Below are positions 1 through 8,648 of a stretch of 64,000 nucleotides of DNA, piece by piece. The first letter of the stretch is position 1. The number at the start of each line of letters is the position of its first letter. The notes under the pieces were generated by a model, which made no database searches, was not told where the DNA came from, and saw only the letters and a program-made list of their open reading frames with translations. Location: the NCBI RefSeq assembly GCF_018127745.1, contig NZ_CP072333.1, positions 1,240,001 through 1,304,000 of the forward strand, given 5' to 3'. This stretch comes from Porphyromonas sp. oral taxon 275 (GTDB taxonomy: Bacteria; Bacteroidota; Bacteroidia; Bacteroidales; Porphyromonadaceae). The position numbers were made by a program, and so were the translations under genes.

Positions 1-2
1 AT

Positions 3-239
3 GCCCGCACCATGGCGCAGAACAACGGCACCCAGCTGCAGCTCGTGGTCTCCGAGCAGCTGCAGCGTGCGGGCTTCACGCTCCACGAGGGGGAGCGCAT
101 CGTCAGCCAGCAGCTACAGACCCTCCCCGAGGGCTGCGAGCTGGCAATCATCAGCGGCGAGCTGTGGCAGGATACCTTCGAGCACAACAAGGCCCTCCTG
201 GCTAGTCTCCCCTCGACACTCATACTGAACCTCAAGTAA
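3..239 (+). CDS. C-terminal fragment of an unrecognised protein (truncated by window start)
   Basis: An open frame runs from the first bases of the window to a TAA at 237-239 and continues upstream of the ATG at 12, so the real gene probably begins outside the window. The visible 75 or so residues are soluble-looking, with a helical LVVSEQLQRAGF stretch and the end LPSTLILNLK. I do not recognise the family. It lies 49 bp upstream of glgB on the same strand and could be co-transcribed with it. Confidence 0.5.
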   Translation, partial: ARTMAQNNGTQLQLVVSEQLQRAGFTLHEGERIVSQQLQTLPEGCELAIISGELWQDTFEHNKALLASLPSTLILNLK

Positions 240-288
240 CGACTATACTCACTCACTGAAGTCCCTCTGGTGGGACACACGAAAGCCT

Positions 289-2307
289 ATGACAAAGATC
301 GCAAGCAATGACCCCTGGCTCAAGCCCTACGAAGAGCGCATCCGTCGCCGTATGGAGTTCACCCATGCTCGTGAGCGCTCGTTGACCCAGGGCGGAGATA
401 TATCGCTAGAGCAGTTCGCCGATGGCTACCTCTACTATGGACTACATCATGACGAACGAGGCTGCTGGATCCTACGCGAGTTCCTCCCCGGGGCTCAGAG
501 CGTCTACCTCATCGGCTCCTTCAATGACTGGCAGGTGATGTCAGTCTGGAAGCTCAAGCGCATCGACGACTACGGCAGCTGGGAGATCAAGGTAGCCGAG
601 CAGGCCCTCAAGCATGGCGACCACTACCGCCTCTTCGTACACTGGGGCCATGGCTGTGGGGAGCGTATCCCCGCCTGGGCTACCCGCGTAGTACAAGACG
701 AGCAGACTGGCATCTTCAGCGCACAGGTATGGGATCCCAAGGAGGCCTACACCTTCCGCTACGCCCGCCCCAGCCGCAGCGAGGAGCCACTGCTGATCTA
801 CGAATGTCATATCGGGATGTCCTCCGAGGAGGGTAAGGTAAATAGCTACGAAGCCTTCCGCACGGACGTGCTGCCCCGCATCGCAGAGCTAGGCTACAAT
901 GCCATCCAGATCATGGCCGTGCAGGAGCACCCTTATTACGGTTCCTTCGGCTACCATGTATCGAACTTCTTTGCTCCCAGCAGCCGCTTCGGCACACCAG
1001 ACGAACTGAAGGCACTCATTGACGAGGCACACCGCCTGGGGCTACGTGTCATCATGGACCTCGTCCATAGCCATGCGGTGAAGAACGAGGTCGAGGGTCT
1101 GGCCAAATACGACGGCTCGCGTACGCTCTTCTTCCACGAAGGGCCCCGCGGAGAGCACCCCGCCTGGGACTCGCTCTGCTTCGACTACGGGCGCAACAAC
1201 GTCGTCCACTTCCTCCTCTCCAACTGCAAGTACTGGCTTGAGGTCTTCAACTTCGACGGCTTCCGCTTCGACGGCGTCTCCTCTATGCTCTACTACAACC
1301 ATGGGCTCGGGGAGAACTTCACCTCCTACGCCGACTACTTCAACGGGCATCAGGATGCCGAGGCTATGGCCTACCTGACGCTGGCCAATAAGCTCATCCA
1401 CCAGATCTACCCCGAGGCCATCACCATCGCTGAGGAGGTCAGCGGCATGCCAGGACTGGCGGCCCCCATCGAGGACGGCGGCTTTGGCTTCGACTACCGC
1501 CTGGCGATGAATATCCCCGACTTCTGGACGCAGCTCATCAAGGAGCGCCCCGACGAAGCCTGGACCCCTGGAGCCATCTGGCACGAGCTGACCAACCGCC
1601 GCGAGGATGAGCAGACCATCAGCTACGCTGAGAGCCATGACCAGGCCCTCGTAGGGGACAAGACCCTCATCTTCCGCCTAGCGGATGCCGACATGTACTG
1701 GCACATGAGCCGTCTGTCGCGCAGCATCACCACCGACCGTGCCGTCGCCCTGCACAAGCTCATCCGTCTGGCCACTGCCTCGACGATGAACGGCGGCTAC
1801 CTCAACTTCATGGGCAACGAGTTCGGTCACCCCGAGTGGATCGACTTTCCCCGTGAGGGCAATGGCTGGTCCTACCACTACGCTCGCCGTCAGTGGAGCC
1901 TAGCCGATAATAAGGATCTACTCTACCACGACCTGCAGAGCTTCGACCACGCGATGCTCGAGCTCCTCAAGTCGCACCAGGACTTCGCTAAGCTCAAGCT
2001 CACGCAGTACTGGTCCCAGGATGAGGATCAGGTGCTAGCCTTCGGTCGCGGCGACCTCCTCTTTGTCTTTAATTTCCATCCCACGCAGTCACACACCGAC
2101 TACCGCCTCCCCGTACCTGCAGGCAGCTATCACATTGTCCTCGATAGCGATGCTGCGGCCTTCGGGGGCTACGAGCTTGTCGATGACCAGCTGGAGCACC
2201 TGACACAGCCCCTCCCCGAGGAGCAGCAGGCAGAGCTCCCCAGCGGCCTCGAGGAGCTCTCCCTCTACCTCCCCTCCCGTGTCGCACTCGTACTACGACG
2301 CAAGTAA
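289..2307 (+). CDS. glgB: 1,4-alpha-glucan branching enzyme (GH13)
   Basis: Forms alpha-1,6 branches in glycogen by transferring a cut alpha-1,4 glucan chain; cytoplasmic. The 672-residue protein has an N-terminal carbohydrate-binding (CBM48-like) part at about residues 55-150, then the GH13 barrel. The four GH13 regions are visible: DLVHSHA near 257, DGFRFDG (nucleophile D328), AEEVSGMP (acid E382) and ESHDQ (D451). A C-terminal beta domain follows. The length and motifs fit the eukaryote-like GH13_8 branching enzymes common in Bacteroidota. It starts at ATG 289 and is followed after 47 bp by prs on the same strand. No other glycogen gene is in the window. Confidence 0.95.
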   Translation: MTKIASNDPWLKPYEERIRRRMEFTHARERSLTQGGDISLEQFADGYLYYGLHHDERGCWILREFLPGAQSVYLIGSFNDWQVMSVWKLKRIDDYGSWEIKVAEQALKHGDHYRLFVHWGHGCGERIPAWATRVVQDEQTGIFSAQVWDPKEAYTFRYARPSRSEEPLLIYECHIGMSSEEGKVNSYEAFRTDVLPRIAELGYNAIQIMAVQEHPYYGSFGYHVSNFFAPSSRFGTPDELKALIDEAHRLGLRVIMDLVHSHAVKNEVEGLAKYDGSRTLFFHEGPRGEHPAWDSLCFDYGRNNVVHFLLSNCKYWLEVFNFDGFRFDGVSSMLYYNHGLGENFTSYADYFNGHQDAEAMAYLTLANKLIHQIYPEAITIAEEVSGMPGLAAPIEDGGFGFDYRLAMNIPDFWTQLIKERPDEAWTPGAIWHELTNRREDEQTISYAESHDQALVGDKTLIFRLADADMYWHMSRLSRSITTDRAVALHKLIRLATASTMNGGYLNFMGNEFGHPEWIDFPREGNGWSYHYARRQWSLADNKDLLYHDLQSFDHAMLELLKSHQDFAKLKLTQYWSQDEDQVLAFGRGDLLFVFNFHPTQSHTDYRLPVPAGSYHIVLDSDAAAFGGYELVDDQLEHLTQPLPEEQQAELPSGLEELSLYLPSRVALVLRRK

Positions 2308-2354
2308 CCCTTATAGGCACGCCCTATCCCTTACCGCTATAACCTATACACATC

Positions 2355-3299
2355 ATGAGTATTGATACTAAGAACGTAGCCATCTTTGCTGGCTCGGCAT
2401 CGCTTGACCTCGCGGCTAAGATCGCCGAGGGGCTCGGCATTAACCTCGGCGACATGCAGGTAGAGCACTTCGCCGACGGAGAGTTCTCTGTCTACTACAA
2501 GGACAGCATCCGTGGCAAGGATGTCTTCCTCGTGCAGTCGACCTACCCCTCCTCCGACAATCTGATGGAGCTGCTGCTGATGATCGACGCTGCTAAGCGC
2601 GCCTCGGCACACTACATCGCTGCCGTCATCCCCTACTTTGGCTGGGCCCGTCAGGATCGTAAGGACAAGCCTCGTGTATCGATCGGTGCTAAGCTCATCG
2701 CTGACATGCTCAGCGTGGCTGGGGTGACGCGCCTCATCACGATGGACCTGCATGCCGATCAGATCCAGGGCTTCTTCAACGTGCCCGTCGACCACCTCTA
2801 TGCCTCTACGGTCTTCGTCGACTATCTACGTAAGAGCTCGGACCTGGAGAATACAGTCATCGCTACGCCTGACGTCGGTGGTGCCAAGCGTGCCAACTCC
2901 TACGCGAAGTTCCTCGGGGTACCCATGGTGATCTGTCACAAGAGCCGAGCCAAGGCCAACGAAGTCGCCGAGATGACCATCATCGGTGAGGTCGAGGGCA
3001 AGGATGTGATCCTCGTAGACGACATCGTCGACACGGCTGGGACGATCTGTAAGGCTGCTGACCTGATGATCAAGAACGGTGCTCGCAGCGTCCGCGCTAT
3101 CGCCAGCCATGCCGTACTGAGCGATCCCGCTACGGAGCGTATCGATGCCTCTGCCCTGAAGGAGATCATCTTCACCGACTCCATCCCCTTACGCAAGCAC
3201 TCGGATAAGATCCGCATCGTCTCTACGGCGAGCGTCTTCGCTGAGGCCATCAAGCGCGTGATCAACCACGAGTCGATCAGCATCCTCTACTCGCTCTAG
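2355..3299 (+). CDS. prs: Ribose-phosphate pyrophosphokinase (PRPP synthetase)
   Basis: Makes PRPP from ribose 5-phosphate and ATP for nucleotide, histidine and NAD synthesis. The 314-residue length is typical of class I enzymes. The ATP/Mg site motif TMDLHADQIQGFF (about residues 131-143) and the PRPP-binding loop VILVDDIVDTAGTI (about 217-230) are intact. The start ATG is 47 bp after glgB, so the two may share a transcript. A strong hairpin 55 bp after the stop ends transcription. Confidence 0.96.
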   Translation: MSIDTKNVAIFAGSASLDLAAKIAEGLGINLGDMQVEHFADGEFSVYYKDSIRGKDVFLVQSTYPSSDNLMELLLMIDAAKRASAHYIAAVIPYFGWARQDRKDKPRVSIGAKLIADMLSVAGVTRLITMDLHADQIQGFFNVPVDHLYASTVFVDYLRKSSDLENTVIATPDVGGAKRANSYAKFLGVPMVICHKSRAKANEVAEMTIIGEVEGKDVILVDDIVDTAGTICKAADLMIKNGARSVRAIASHAVLSDPATERIDASALKEIIFTDSIPLRKHSDKIRIVSTASVFAEAIKRVINHESISILYSL

Positions 3300-3354
3300 G
3301 TTCATTCCTGAGCGGCTAAGCCTGCCCTCTTGGTAAGGGCTAAGGGTAAAAAGG

Positions 3355-3394
3355 GCGAGCCCCGAGGCATCCACTAGGATGCTTCGGGGCTCGC
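3355..3394. terminator. Bidirectional terminator between prs and the Cys-rich gene
   Basis: An 18-bp stem with one G-T pair (arms 3355-3372 and 3377-3394) and loop ACTA. It lies between two convergent genes, with T-rich sequence on the minus-strand side (CCTTTTTACC). Confidence 0.85.
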
Positions 3395-3431
3395 TTCTTA
3401 TAATACAGGGTAATGTGCGGAGCGCTCGTAC

Positions 3432-3890
3432 TTACTTCTTATCGCACTTCTTGCCTGCCTTGTTGCACTGCTGAGCATTCTGCTTATCGCACTTCTGCCC
3501 TTCCTTGCAGCACTGCTGCCCGTTCTGCTTGTCGCACTTTTGGCCATCCTTGCTGCACTGCTGGCCGTTCTGCTTGTCGCACTTCTGACCTTCCTTGCAG
3601 CACTTCTGGCCGTTCTGCTTGTCGCACTTCTGGCCATCCTTGCTGCACTGCCCTTCCTTCTTGCAGCTAGCGTCCTGAGTCTTGGCAGCGTCCTGAGCAC
3701 AGGTGCAGGTCTTACCTTCCTTAGCGCAGGTGCAAGCCTTAGCGCCCTCGGTGTGGCACGCGCAGCCCTTGTCCTTCTTGGCGTGGCAGCTCGCTTCCTT
3801 CTTGGTGGGCTCAGCCTTAGTGGGGCTCTGTGCATAGGCGCCGAGGCTGATGGTGAGGACGGCAGCGAGTGCCAATAGATACTTCTTCAT
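3432..3890 (-). CDS. Secreted Cys/Lys-rich repeat protein
   Basis: A 152-residue protein with a clear signal peptide (MKKYLLALAAVLTISLGAYAQ). The mature part is almost only Lys, Cys, Gln, Asp, Gly and Asn and holds about 20 cysteines. Residues about 40-75 carry CxC pairs (CAC, CTC, CTC). From about 83 a 15-residue unit (QKCDKQNGQQCCKEG and variants with CSKDG or CNKAG) repeats four times and a fifth begins, so the DNA carries 45-bp repeats. I do not recognise a family. The dense CxC/CC spacing resembles metallothionein-like metal binding or a disulfide-linked surface protein, but this is inference. It is a single gene, and repeat number may vary between strains. Confidence 0.8.
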   Translation of the reverse strand: MKKYLLALAAVLTISLGAYAQSPTKAEPTKKEASCHAKKDKGCACHTEGAKACTCAKEGKTCTCAQDAAKTQDASCKKEGQCSKDGQKCDKQNGQKCCKEGQKCDKQNGQQCSKDGQKCDKQNGQQCCKEGQKCDKQNAQQCNKAGKKCDKK

Positions 3891-4162
3891 CTCTGTAGGT
3901 GATGTTTATGAGGTTAGATATTGTATTACTTTGGGCGCTCGCAGGACCCAGGCCAAGCCTTAGCCTTGCTGAGCGTCCGTATAAGATAACGCTCTAGGCG
4001 GGCATTTAGTTTACTCCTACCTCTATTTCCCCTAATCCTATCGCAAACCTTGCGAAGTGCTGCTAAGCGCTCGGCCTAGATCTAGCTCAAATCTAGGCCT
4101 GAGCTAAGGTGGGCAGTCTCGCCCGCACCTCCATAGTCTCACGCGGAGCAGGGAGAAAGAGA
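3891..4162. other. Intergenic stretch before the Cys-rich gene
   Basis: Leader region for the minus-strand Cys-rich gene. I see no canonical TAnnTTTG box, no 22-bp repeat array and no convincing small gene here. Confidence 0.5.
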
Positions 4163-4190
4163 AAGCCACGCCTCGGGAGAGACGTGGCTT
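4163..4190 (-). terminator. Terminator of the gyrA-TPR transcript
   Basis: A 12-bp stem with one G-U type mismatch (4163-4174 with 4179-4190) and loop GGGA. On the minus strand it is followed by TTTCTCTTTCTC. It lies 65 bp after the TPR gene stop. Confidence 0.75.
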
Positions 4191-4254
4191 CCACCCCTGA
4201 GGGGCAGAGCTCGACCCTGTTCTGCGCCGAGTCGAGCCCGCTCAGATCAGGTGT

Positions 4255-5595
4255 TTACTTGCGCTTAGCGGCCTTCTTAGCGGGGGCAGCCTTCTTGACG
4301 GGCTGTGCTGGAGCTTCAGCGGCCTTAGCCTCAGCTGCAGGCTTGGAGAAGTCGATGGACTCGATGAGCGCCGTGAGGTCACCCAGCTTGGGCTCACCTA
4401 CCTCGAGCGTACCGTTGTCGATCGCAGCCTTCTTGTCCTCCTGCTTCTGCTGGTAGTAGACGCTACCGAGGAGCCCCTTGACATTGTCGGGCATCGTCTT
4501 GTAGGCGATCTCCAGAGCAGGGATAGCTGCCTTGAGGAGGTCATCGGCTACCTTAGCCTCAGCCTGGGTGATGTTGGGGTTCTCGTACATCTTAGCCGCA
4601 GCGTTGTAGAGAGCCTGACCGAGGTAGAGGTTCGCATTGCCGTCAGTGGGGTTAGCCAGGGCGCTCTTGTAGTACCAGCCGAGGGCCTTCTTCAGGTCGG
4701 TGCGCTCGTAGTAGTTACCCATCATGAGCAGCGCCATAGCGTCCTTGGGGTTGGTAGCCAGCTTGCTCTCGAGGTACTTCATAGCCTCCTCGCCCTTGTT
4801 CTGATTCTGATAGATGGTAACGATGTTGGCGACGAAGAAGGGGATCTCGGGTGCGAGCTTGTCCCCCTCGATCAGCACGGGGATGGCGCCGAGGCTGTCC
4901 TTAGCGTTGAGGTAGGAGGCAGCTACCATCTGCAGGAGCTCCTTCTTGTTGGTCGCGATGTCGCCGTGCTTCTTGTACAGCTCGACGGTCGTGGGGTGCT
5001 CTCCTGCGGTGTAGGCCGAGGCGATAGCGTAGTAGGCGATATTCATCGCATTGGAGTCAATGACCGCTACATCCTTATCGTCAGCGAAGAGGGGCGAGCG
5101 CTTAACCTCGAGGAACTTGCCGAAGGCGTCCGCAGCGTGTGCATAGTCCTTCTTCTCGAAGTAGTAGGAGCCAGCGTTGATGAGCTGCTGGTAGTCGGTG
5201 TGGAGGGCTTCCTTAGCCTTCTTGGCATACTTCAGCGACACCTTACCCTTATCGTCGGGCTGGCTCTCGAGCTGGTAGAGCTGCATCCACGCGGGGACGA
5301 CAGCGACCAGGGCGGTGAACATAGGTGCCTGGTCGGCCTCCTTGTTCAGCAGCGTCTTCTTCTGCTCAGCGGTGAAGTGCTCACGCTCGATGAGACCAGC
5401 GACGTACCAGGTATAGGGGTCGTTCTTCGTCTCATCGTTAGCCAGAGCCTCCTTGATGAGGCGGCGTGCTTCGGCGAAGTCCGCCTTATCACCCGCACCT
5501 GCGATCTTCTCCGCGGCCTTGACATTGGCCACCTGAGCATAGGCTCCTGCTGCGCTCATCAGACCGAGAGCTACAGCGCATAGTAGTTTCTTCAT
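4255..5595 (-). CDS. Exported TPR protein with basic Lys/Ala tail
   Basis: A 446-residue protein with a signal peptide ending at AYAQ (residue 21), so it is periplasmic or surface-located. The body is helical with tetratricopeptide-like units, for example NAGSYYFEKKDYAHAADAFG near 145 and MMGNYYERTDLKKALGWYYKSAL near 290. The end is Lys/Ala/Pro-rich (KKAAPAKKAAKRK). TPR proteins are assembly scaffolds; no specific partner is visible. It follows gyrA by 30 bp on the same strand and shares its terminator. A TPR gene after gyrA is, as I recall, also found in P. gingivalis. The function is unknown. Confidence 0.85.
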   Translation of the reverse strand: MKKLLCAVALGLMSAAGAYAQVANVKAAEKIAGAGDKADFAEARRLIKEALANDETKNDPYTWYVAGLIEREHFTAEQKKTLLNKEADQAPMFTALVAVVPAWMQLYQLESQPDDKGKVSLKYAKKAKEALHTDYQQLINAGSYYFEKKDYAHAADAFGKFLEVKRSPLFADDKDVAVIDSNAMNIAYYAIASAYTAGEHPTTVELYKKHGDIATNKKELLQMVAASYLNAKDSLGAIPVLIEGDKLAPEIPFFVANIVTIYQNQNKGEEAMKYLESKLATNPKDAMALLMMGNYYERTDLKKALGWYYKSALANPTDGNANLYLGQALYNAAAKMYENPNITQAEAKVADDLLKAAIPALEIAYKTMPDNVKGLLGSVYYQQKQEDKKAAIDNGTLEVGEPKLGDLTALIESIDFSKPAAEAKAAEAPAQPVKKAAPAKKAAKRK

Positions 5596-5625
5596 TGTGG
5601 TTTCTCTTTAATGATAGTGTGATGT

Positions 5626-8241
5626 TTACTTATTGAGATCTTCGTCCATAGCTCTGTCGAGCAGCTCCTGGGGGAGCTGGTCCTGAGTGGCTGTGCCCTC
5701 AGCGAGCTCGGGGGCTACGGACGTAGCTGTTGGGTCTAGCTCCTCAGAGAGCTCGGGCTCGTCCTCCTCGGTCAGCACACGGCAGACAGAGGCGATCTCG
5801 TCGCCACGCTTCTTGAGGTCGATGATGCGTACCCCCTGGGTAGCACGTCCCTGCACGCTGATGTCGCGAGCATGGACACGGATGGTAATGCCGCTGCGGT
5901 TGATGATCATCAGGTCATGCTCATCGGTGATCGCGCTGAAGGCCACCAGCTCACCTGTCTTGTCGGTGATGTTGAGCGTCTTGACGCCCTTGGTGCCGCG
6001 GTTGGTCTTGCGGTAGTCCTCGACGAGGGAGCGCTTGCCATAGCCCTGCTCACTGACTACGAGGATCGTCTCCTCGGTGTCGGCCTCGACGGCGAGCATC
6101 CCGACGACCTCGTCGCGGCCGTCCTCATCGAGCGTCATACCACGTACCCCCATAGCATTACGCCCAGTGGCACGTACGGCATCCTCGGCGAAGCGCACCG
6201 CGCGACCGTTGCGGTTGGCGATGAGCACCTCCTTGCGCCCGTTGGTCAGCGCGACATCCACCAGCTGGTCGCCCTCGGCGAGGTTGATGGCGATGATCCC
6301 GTTGGCACGGGGGCGGGAGTAAGCCTCCAGCAGGGTCTTCTTGATGACCCCGCGCTTGGTGCAGAAGAGCAGGTAGTGCGAGCTGACGAAGTCCTGATCC
6401 TTCGTCAGGTTCTTGACGCGAATGAAGGCATTGACGCGGTCGCCAGGCTCGAAGTTGAGGAGGTTCTGCAGGGCACGGCCCTTGGTGTTCTTCGCCCCCT
6501 CGGGGATCTCGTAGACCTTGAGCCAGTAGCAGCGCCCCATCTGGGTGAAGAGCAGCATCGTGGCGTGCATCGAGGCCGAGTAGATGTACTCGATGAAGTC
6601 CTCGTCGCGCGTGTCGCTGCCCTTGGCACCAACACCGCCGCGCGCCTGGGAGCGGAACTCGCTCAGCGGCGTACGCTTGATATAGCCGTGGTGCGAGATG
6701 GTGATGATCATCTCGTCATCGGCGTAGAAGTCCTCGGGATTGAATTCCTCGGCTGCGTAGATGATCTCGCTGCGACGCTCGTCGGCGTACTTCTCCTTGA
6801 TCTCCAGCAGCTCCTCACGGATGAGGGCGGCGCGCAGCTCCTTGTCGGCCAAGAGGGCCTTGAGGTGCGCGATCTCCTTGACCAAGGCCTCGTACTCGGC
6901 ACGCAGCTTGTCACGCTCGAGGCCGGTGAGGGCACGCAGACGCATATCTACGATGGCACGTGCCTGCAGGAGCGAGAGGTTGAAGCGCACCATCAGCTGC
7001 TCGATGGCCTCCTGGGGCTCGCTCGCAGCGCGGATGATGCGGATGACCTCGTCGATATTGTCTACGGCGATGATCAGCCCCTCGAGGATGTGGACGCGCT
7101 CCTCGGCCTTGCGCAGGTCGTACTGCGTGCGGCGGTAGACGACGTCGTGGCGGTGCTCGATGAAGTGATGGATCAGGTCGCGCAGGTTCAGCAGCTGGGG
7201 GCGACCCTGTCTGTCCTCGGGGCGCTGCTTGACCAGCGCGATATTGTTGACACTGAAGGAGCTCTGCAGCGCCGTCATCTTATAGAGCTTGTTGAGGACG
7301 ACGCCCGAGTTGGCATCGCGCTTGACATCGATGACGATGCGTATCCCCTTACGGTTCGACTCGTCGGCGATACCCGAGATGCCGTCCAGCTTCTTGTCAT
7401 TGATCAGGTCGGCGATACTCTTGACGAGCTCGGACTTATTGACCTGGTAGGGGATCTCGGTGACGATGATGCGCTCGTGATTATTGTGCACCTCGATCTC
7501 GCAGCGGCTGCGGATGATGATGCGGCCACGGCCGGTCTCGAAGGCCTCACGGACTCCAGCATAGCCGTAGATGAAGCCTCCCGTCGGGAAGTCGGGGGCC
7601 TTGATGTAGCTCATCAGGCCAGCCACGTCGATATCGCCCTTGCTGTCAATGTAGGCGACACAGGCGTCGATGGACTCCCCGAGGTTGTGCGGAGCCATAT
7701 TGGTGGCCATACCTACGGCGATCCCTGCCGAGCCATTGACCAGGAGGTTGGGGAAGCGCGCGGGCAGTACCGTGGGCTCCGTCGTGGAGTCGTCGAAGTT
7801 GTTCTGGAAGTCTACCGTATCCTTCTCGATGTCGCGCAGCATCTCGCTGGCGAGCTTATTCAGGCGCGACTCGGTGTAACGCATAGCAGCGGGCGAGTCC
7901 CCGTCGATGGAGCCGAAGTTACCCTGTCCCTGGACGAGGGGGTAGCGGAGGTTCCACGGCTGAGCCAGGCGTACCAGCGTCCCATAGATGGAGGAGTCCC
8001 CGTGGGGGTGATAGTACTTCATCACCTGCCCGACGGCGCTGGCGCACTTACGCGTAGGCTTGTCGTAGGTATTCCCGTCTTCATTCATTGCATAGAGCAC
8101 ACGACGATGTACGGGCTTGAAGCCGTCACGTACATCAGGCAGAGCACGGGAGACGATGACCGACATAGAGTAGTCTATGTAGGCCGACTTCATCTCGTCC
8201 TCGATCGTGATATCTATGATCCTATCTTCGCGATCCTGCAT
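5626..8241 (-). CDS. gyrA: DNA gyrase subunit A
   Basis: Subunit of the type II topoisomerase that introduces negative supercoils; it cuts and rejoins DNA through a tyrosine. The 871-residue protein has the winged-helix/tower region and catalytic Y122 in [10 protein letters not shown] coiled-coil gate (about 380-500) and a beta-pinwheel C-terminal domain follow, with a GyrA-box-like QARGGVG near residue 530. The last 40 residues are acidic. In the quinolone region ([12 protein letters not shown]) position 83 is Ser and position 87 is Gly, where E. coli has Asp. A weak promoter-like TAATTTAG lies at 8312-8319. The TPR gene follows in the same transcript. Confidence 0.97.
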   Translation of the reverse strand: MQDREDRIIDITIEDEMKSAYIDYSMSVIVSRALPDVRDGFKPVHRRVLYAMNEDGNTYDKPTRKCASAVGQVMKYYHPHGDSSIYGTLVRLAQPWNLRYPLVQGQGNFGSIDGDSPAAMRYTESRLNKLASEMLRDIEKDTVDFQNNFDDSTTEPTVLPARFPNLLVNGSAGIAVGMATNMAPHNLGESIDACVAYIDSKGDIDVAGLMSYIKAPDFPTGGFIYGYAGVREAFETGRGRIIIRSRCEIEVHNNHERIIVTEIPYQVNKSELVKSIADLINDKKLDGISGIADESNRKGIRIVIDVKRDANSGVVLNKLYKMTALQSSFSVNNIALVKQRPEDRQGRPQLLNLRDLIHHFIEHRHDVVYRRTQYDLRKAEERVHILEGLIIAVDNIDEVIRIIRAASEPQEAIEQLMVRFNLSLLQARAIVDMRLRALTGLERDKLRAEYEALVKEIAHLKALLADKELRAALIREELLEIKEKYADERRSEIIYAAEEFNPEDFYADDEMIITISHHGYIKRTPLSEFRSQARGGVGAKGSDTRDEDFIEYIYSASMHATMLLFTQMGRCYWLKVYEIPEGAKNTKGRALQNLLNFEPGDRVNAFIRVKNLTKDQDFVSSHYLLFCTKRGVIKKTLLEAYSRPRANGIIAINLAEGDQLVDVALTNGRKEVLIANRNGRAVRFAEDAVRATGRNAMGVRGMTLDEDGRDEVVGMLAVEADTEETILVVSEQGYGKRSLVEDYRKTNRGTKGVKTLNITDKTGELVAFSAITDEHDLMIINRSGITIRVHARDISVQGRATQGVRIIDLKKRGDEIASVCRVLTEEDEPELSEELDPTATSVAPELAEGTATQDQLPQELLDRAMDEDLNK

Positions 8242-8394
8242 GCTTAATCTTAATACCTTATTATAATAGCTATCAGTGCAAAGCCCTCTGAGGCCCTACA
8301 CTATCAAGGCTCTAAATTACGAAAAAAGCCGCAGCCCCCCAAATCCTCCGTCCCGAGGCTCTCCGCCCCGCTCCCCCTCCCCTGAGGGCGCTCC

Positions 8395-8500
8395 CGAGGG
8401 ATAGCCCTCAGCCCCGCTGACTGATATCCATCACCCCCACTGACTGATATCCCTCAGCGGCCCGACTGACGTCCCTCGAGGAGCTGACGGATATCCCTCG
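8395..8500. repeat. 22-bp dyad array A (5 units, gyrA/uvrC gap)
   Basis: Five 16-bp dyads start at 8395, 8418, 8441, 8463 and 8485 (spacing 23, 23, 22, 22). The best unit is TGACTG-ATAT-CCCTCA at 8441; the others are degenerate (CGAGGG-ATAG-CCCTCA, CGACTG-ACGT-CCCTCG, TGACGG-ATAT-CCCTCG). The right half is always the CCCTCA type, so the array reads in reverse orientation compared with array B. Confidence 0.85.
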
Positions 8501-8598
8501 CCGCGCCCCCAGGCTAGGCAGGAGCTTCCGCTGGGCGCGGGAGGTCGTCAACCCAGCCCAGCCCGCCGCAAGGCTCGGAAGCAGGAGGGAAGAATTCG

Positions 8599-8606
8599 TA
8601 CCTTTG
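8599..8606 (+). promoter_or_regulatory. uvrC promoter -7 box
   Basis: TACCTTTG matches the Bacteroidota -7 consensus TAnnTTTG. It lies 43 bp before the uvrC ATG and about 100 bp after array A. Confidence 0.65.
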
Positions 8607-8648
8607 CAGTAGTATCCCTACACCTCCACGCTCTAGGACGCTACCCAC

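Larger units (their letters stand above)
8242..8648. other. Divergent gyrA/uvrC intergenic region
   Basis: Contains the gyrA leader, a five-unit 22-bp dyad array (8395-8500) and the uvrC promoter. No gene is seen. Confidence 0.7.

Noticed and set aside
3540..3878. 112-codon plus-strand frame rich in Leu/Ala
   Set aside because: Complement of the Cys-rich repeat gene, whose signal peptide and repeats support the other strand.
5872..8247. 791-codon open frame on the plus strand opposite gyrA
   Set aside because: Antisense shadow of a GC-rich, strongly conserved gene; its translation shows no domain.
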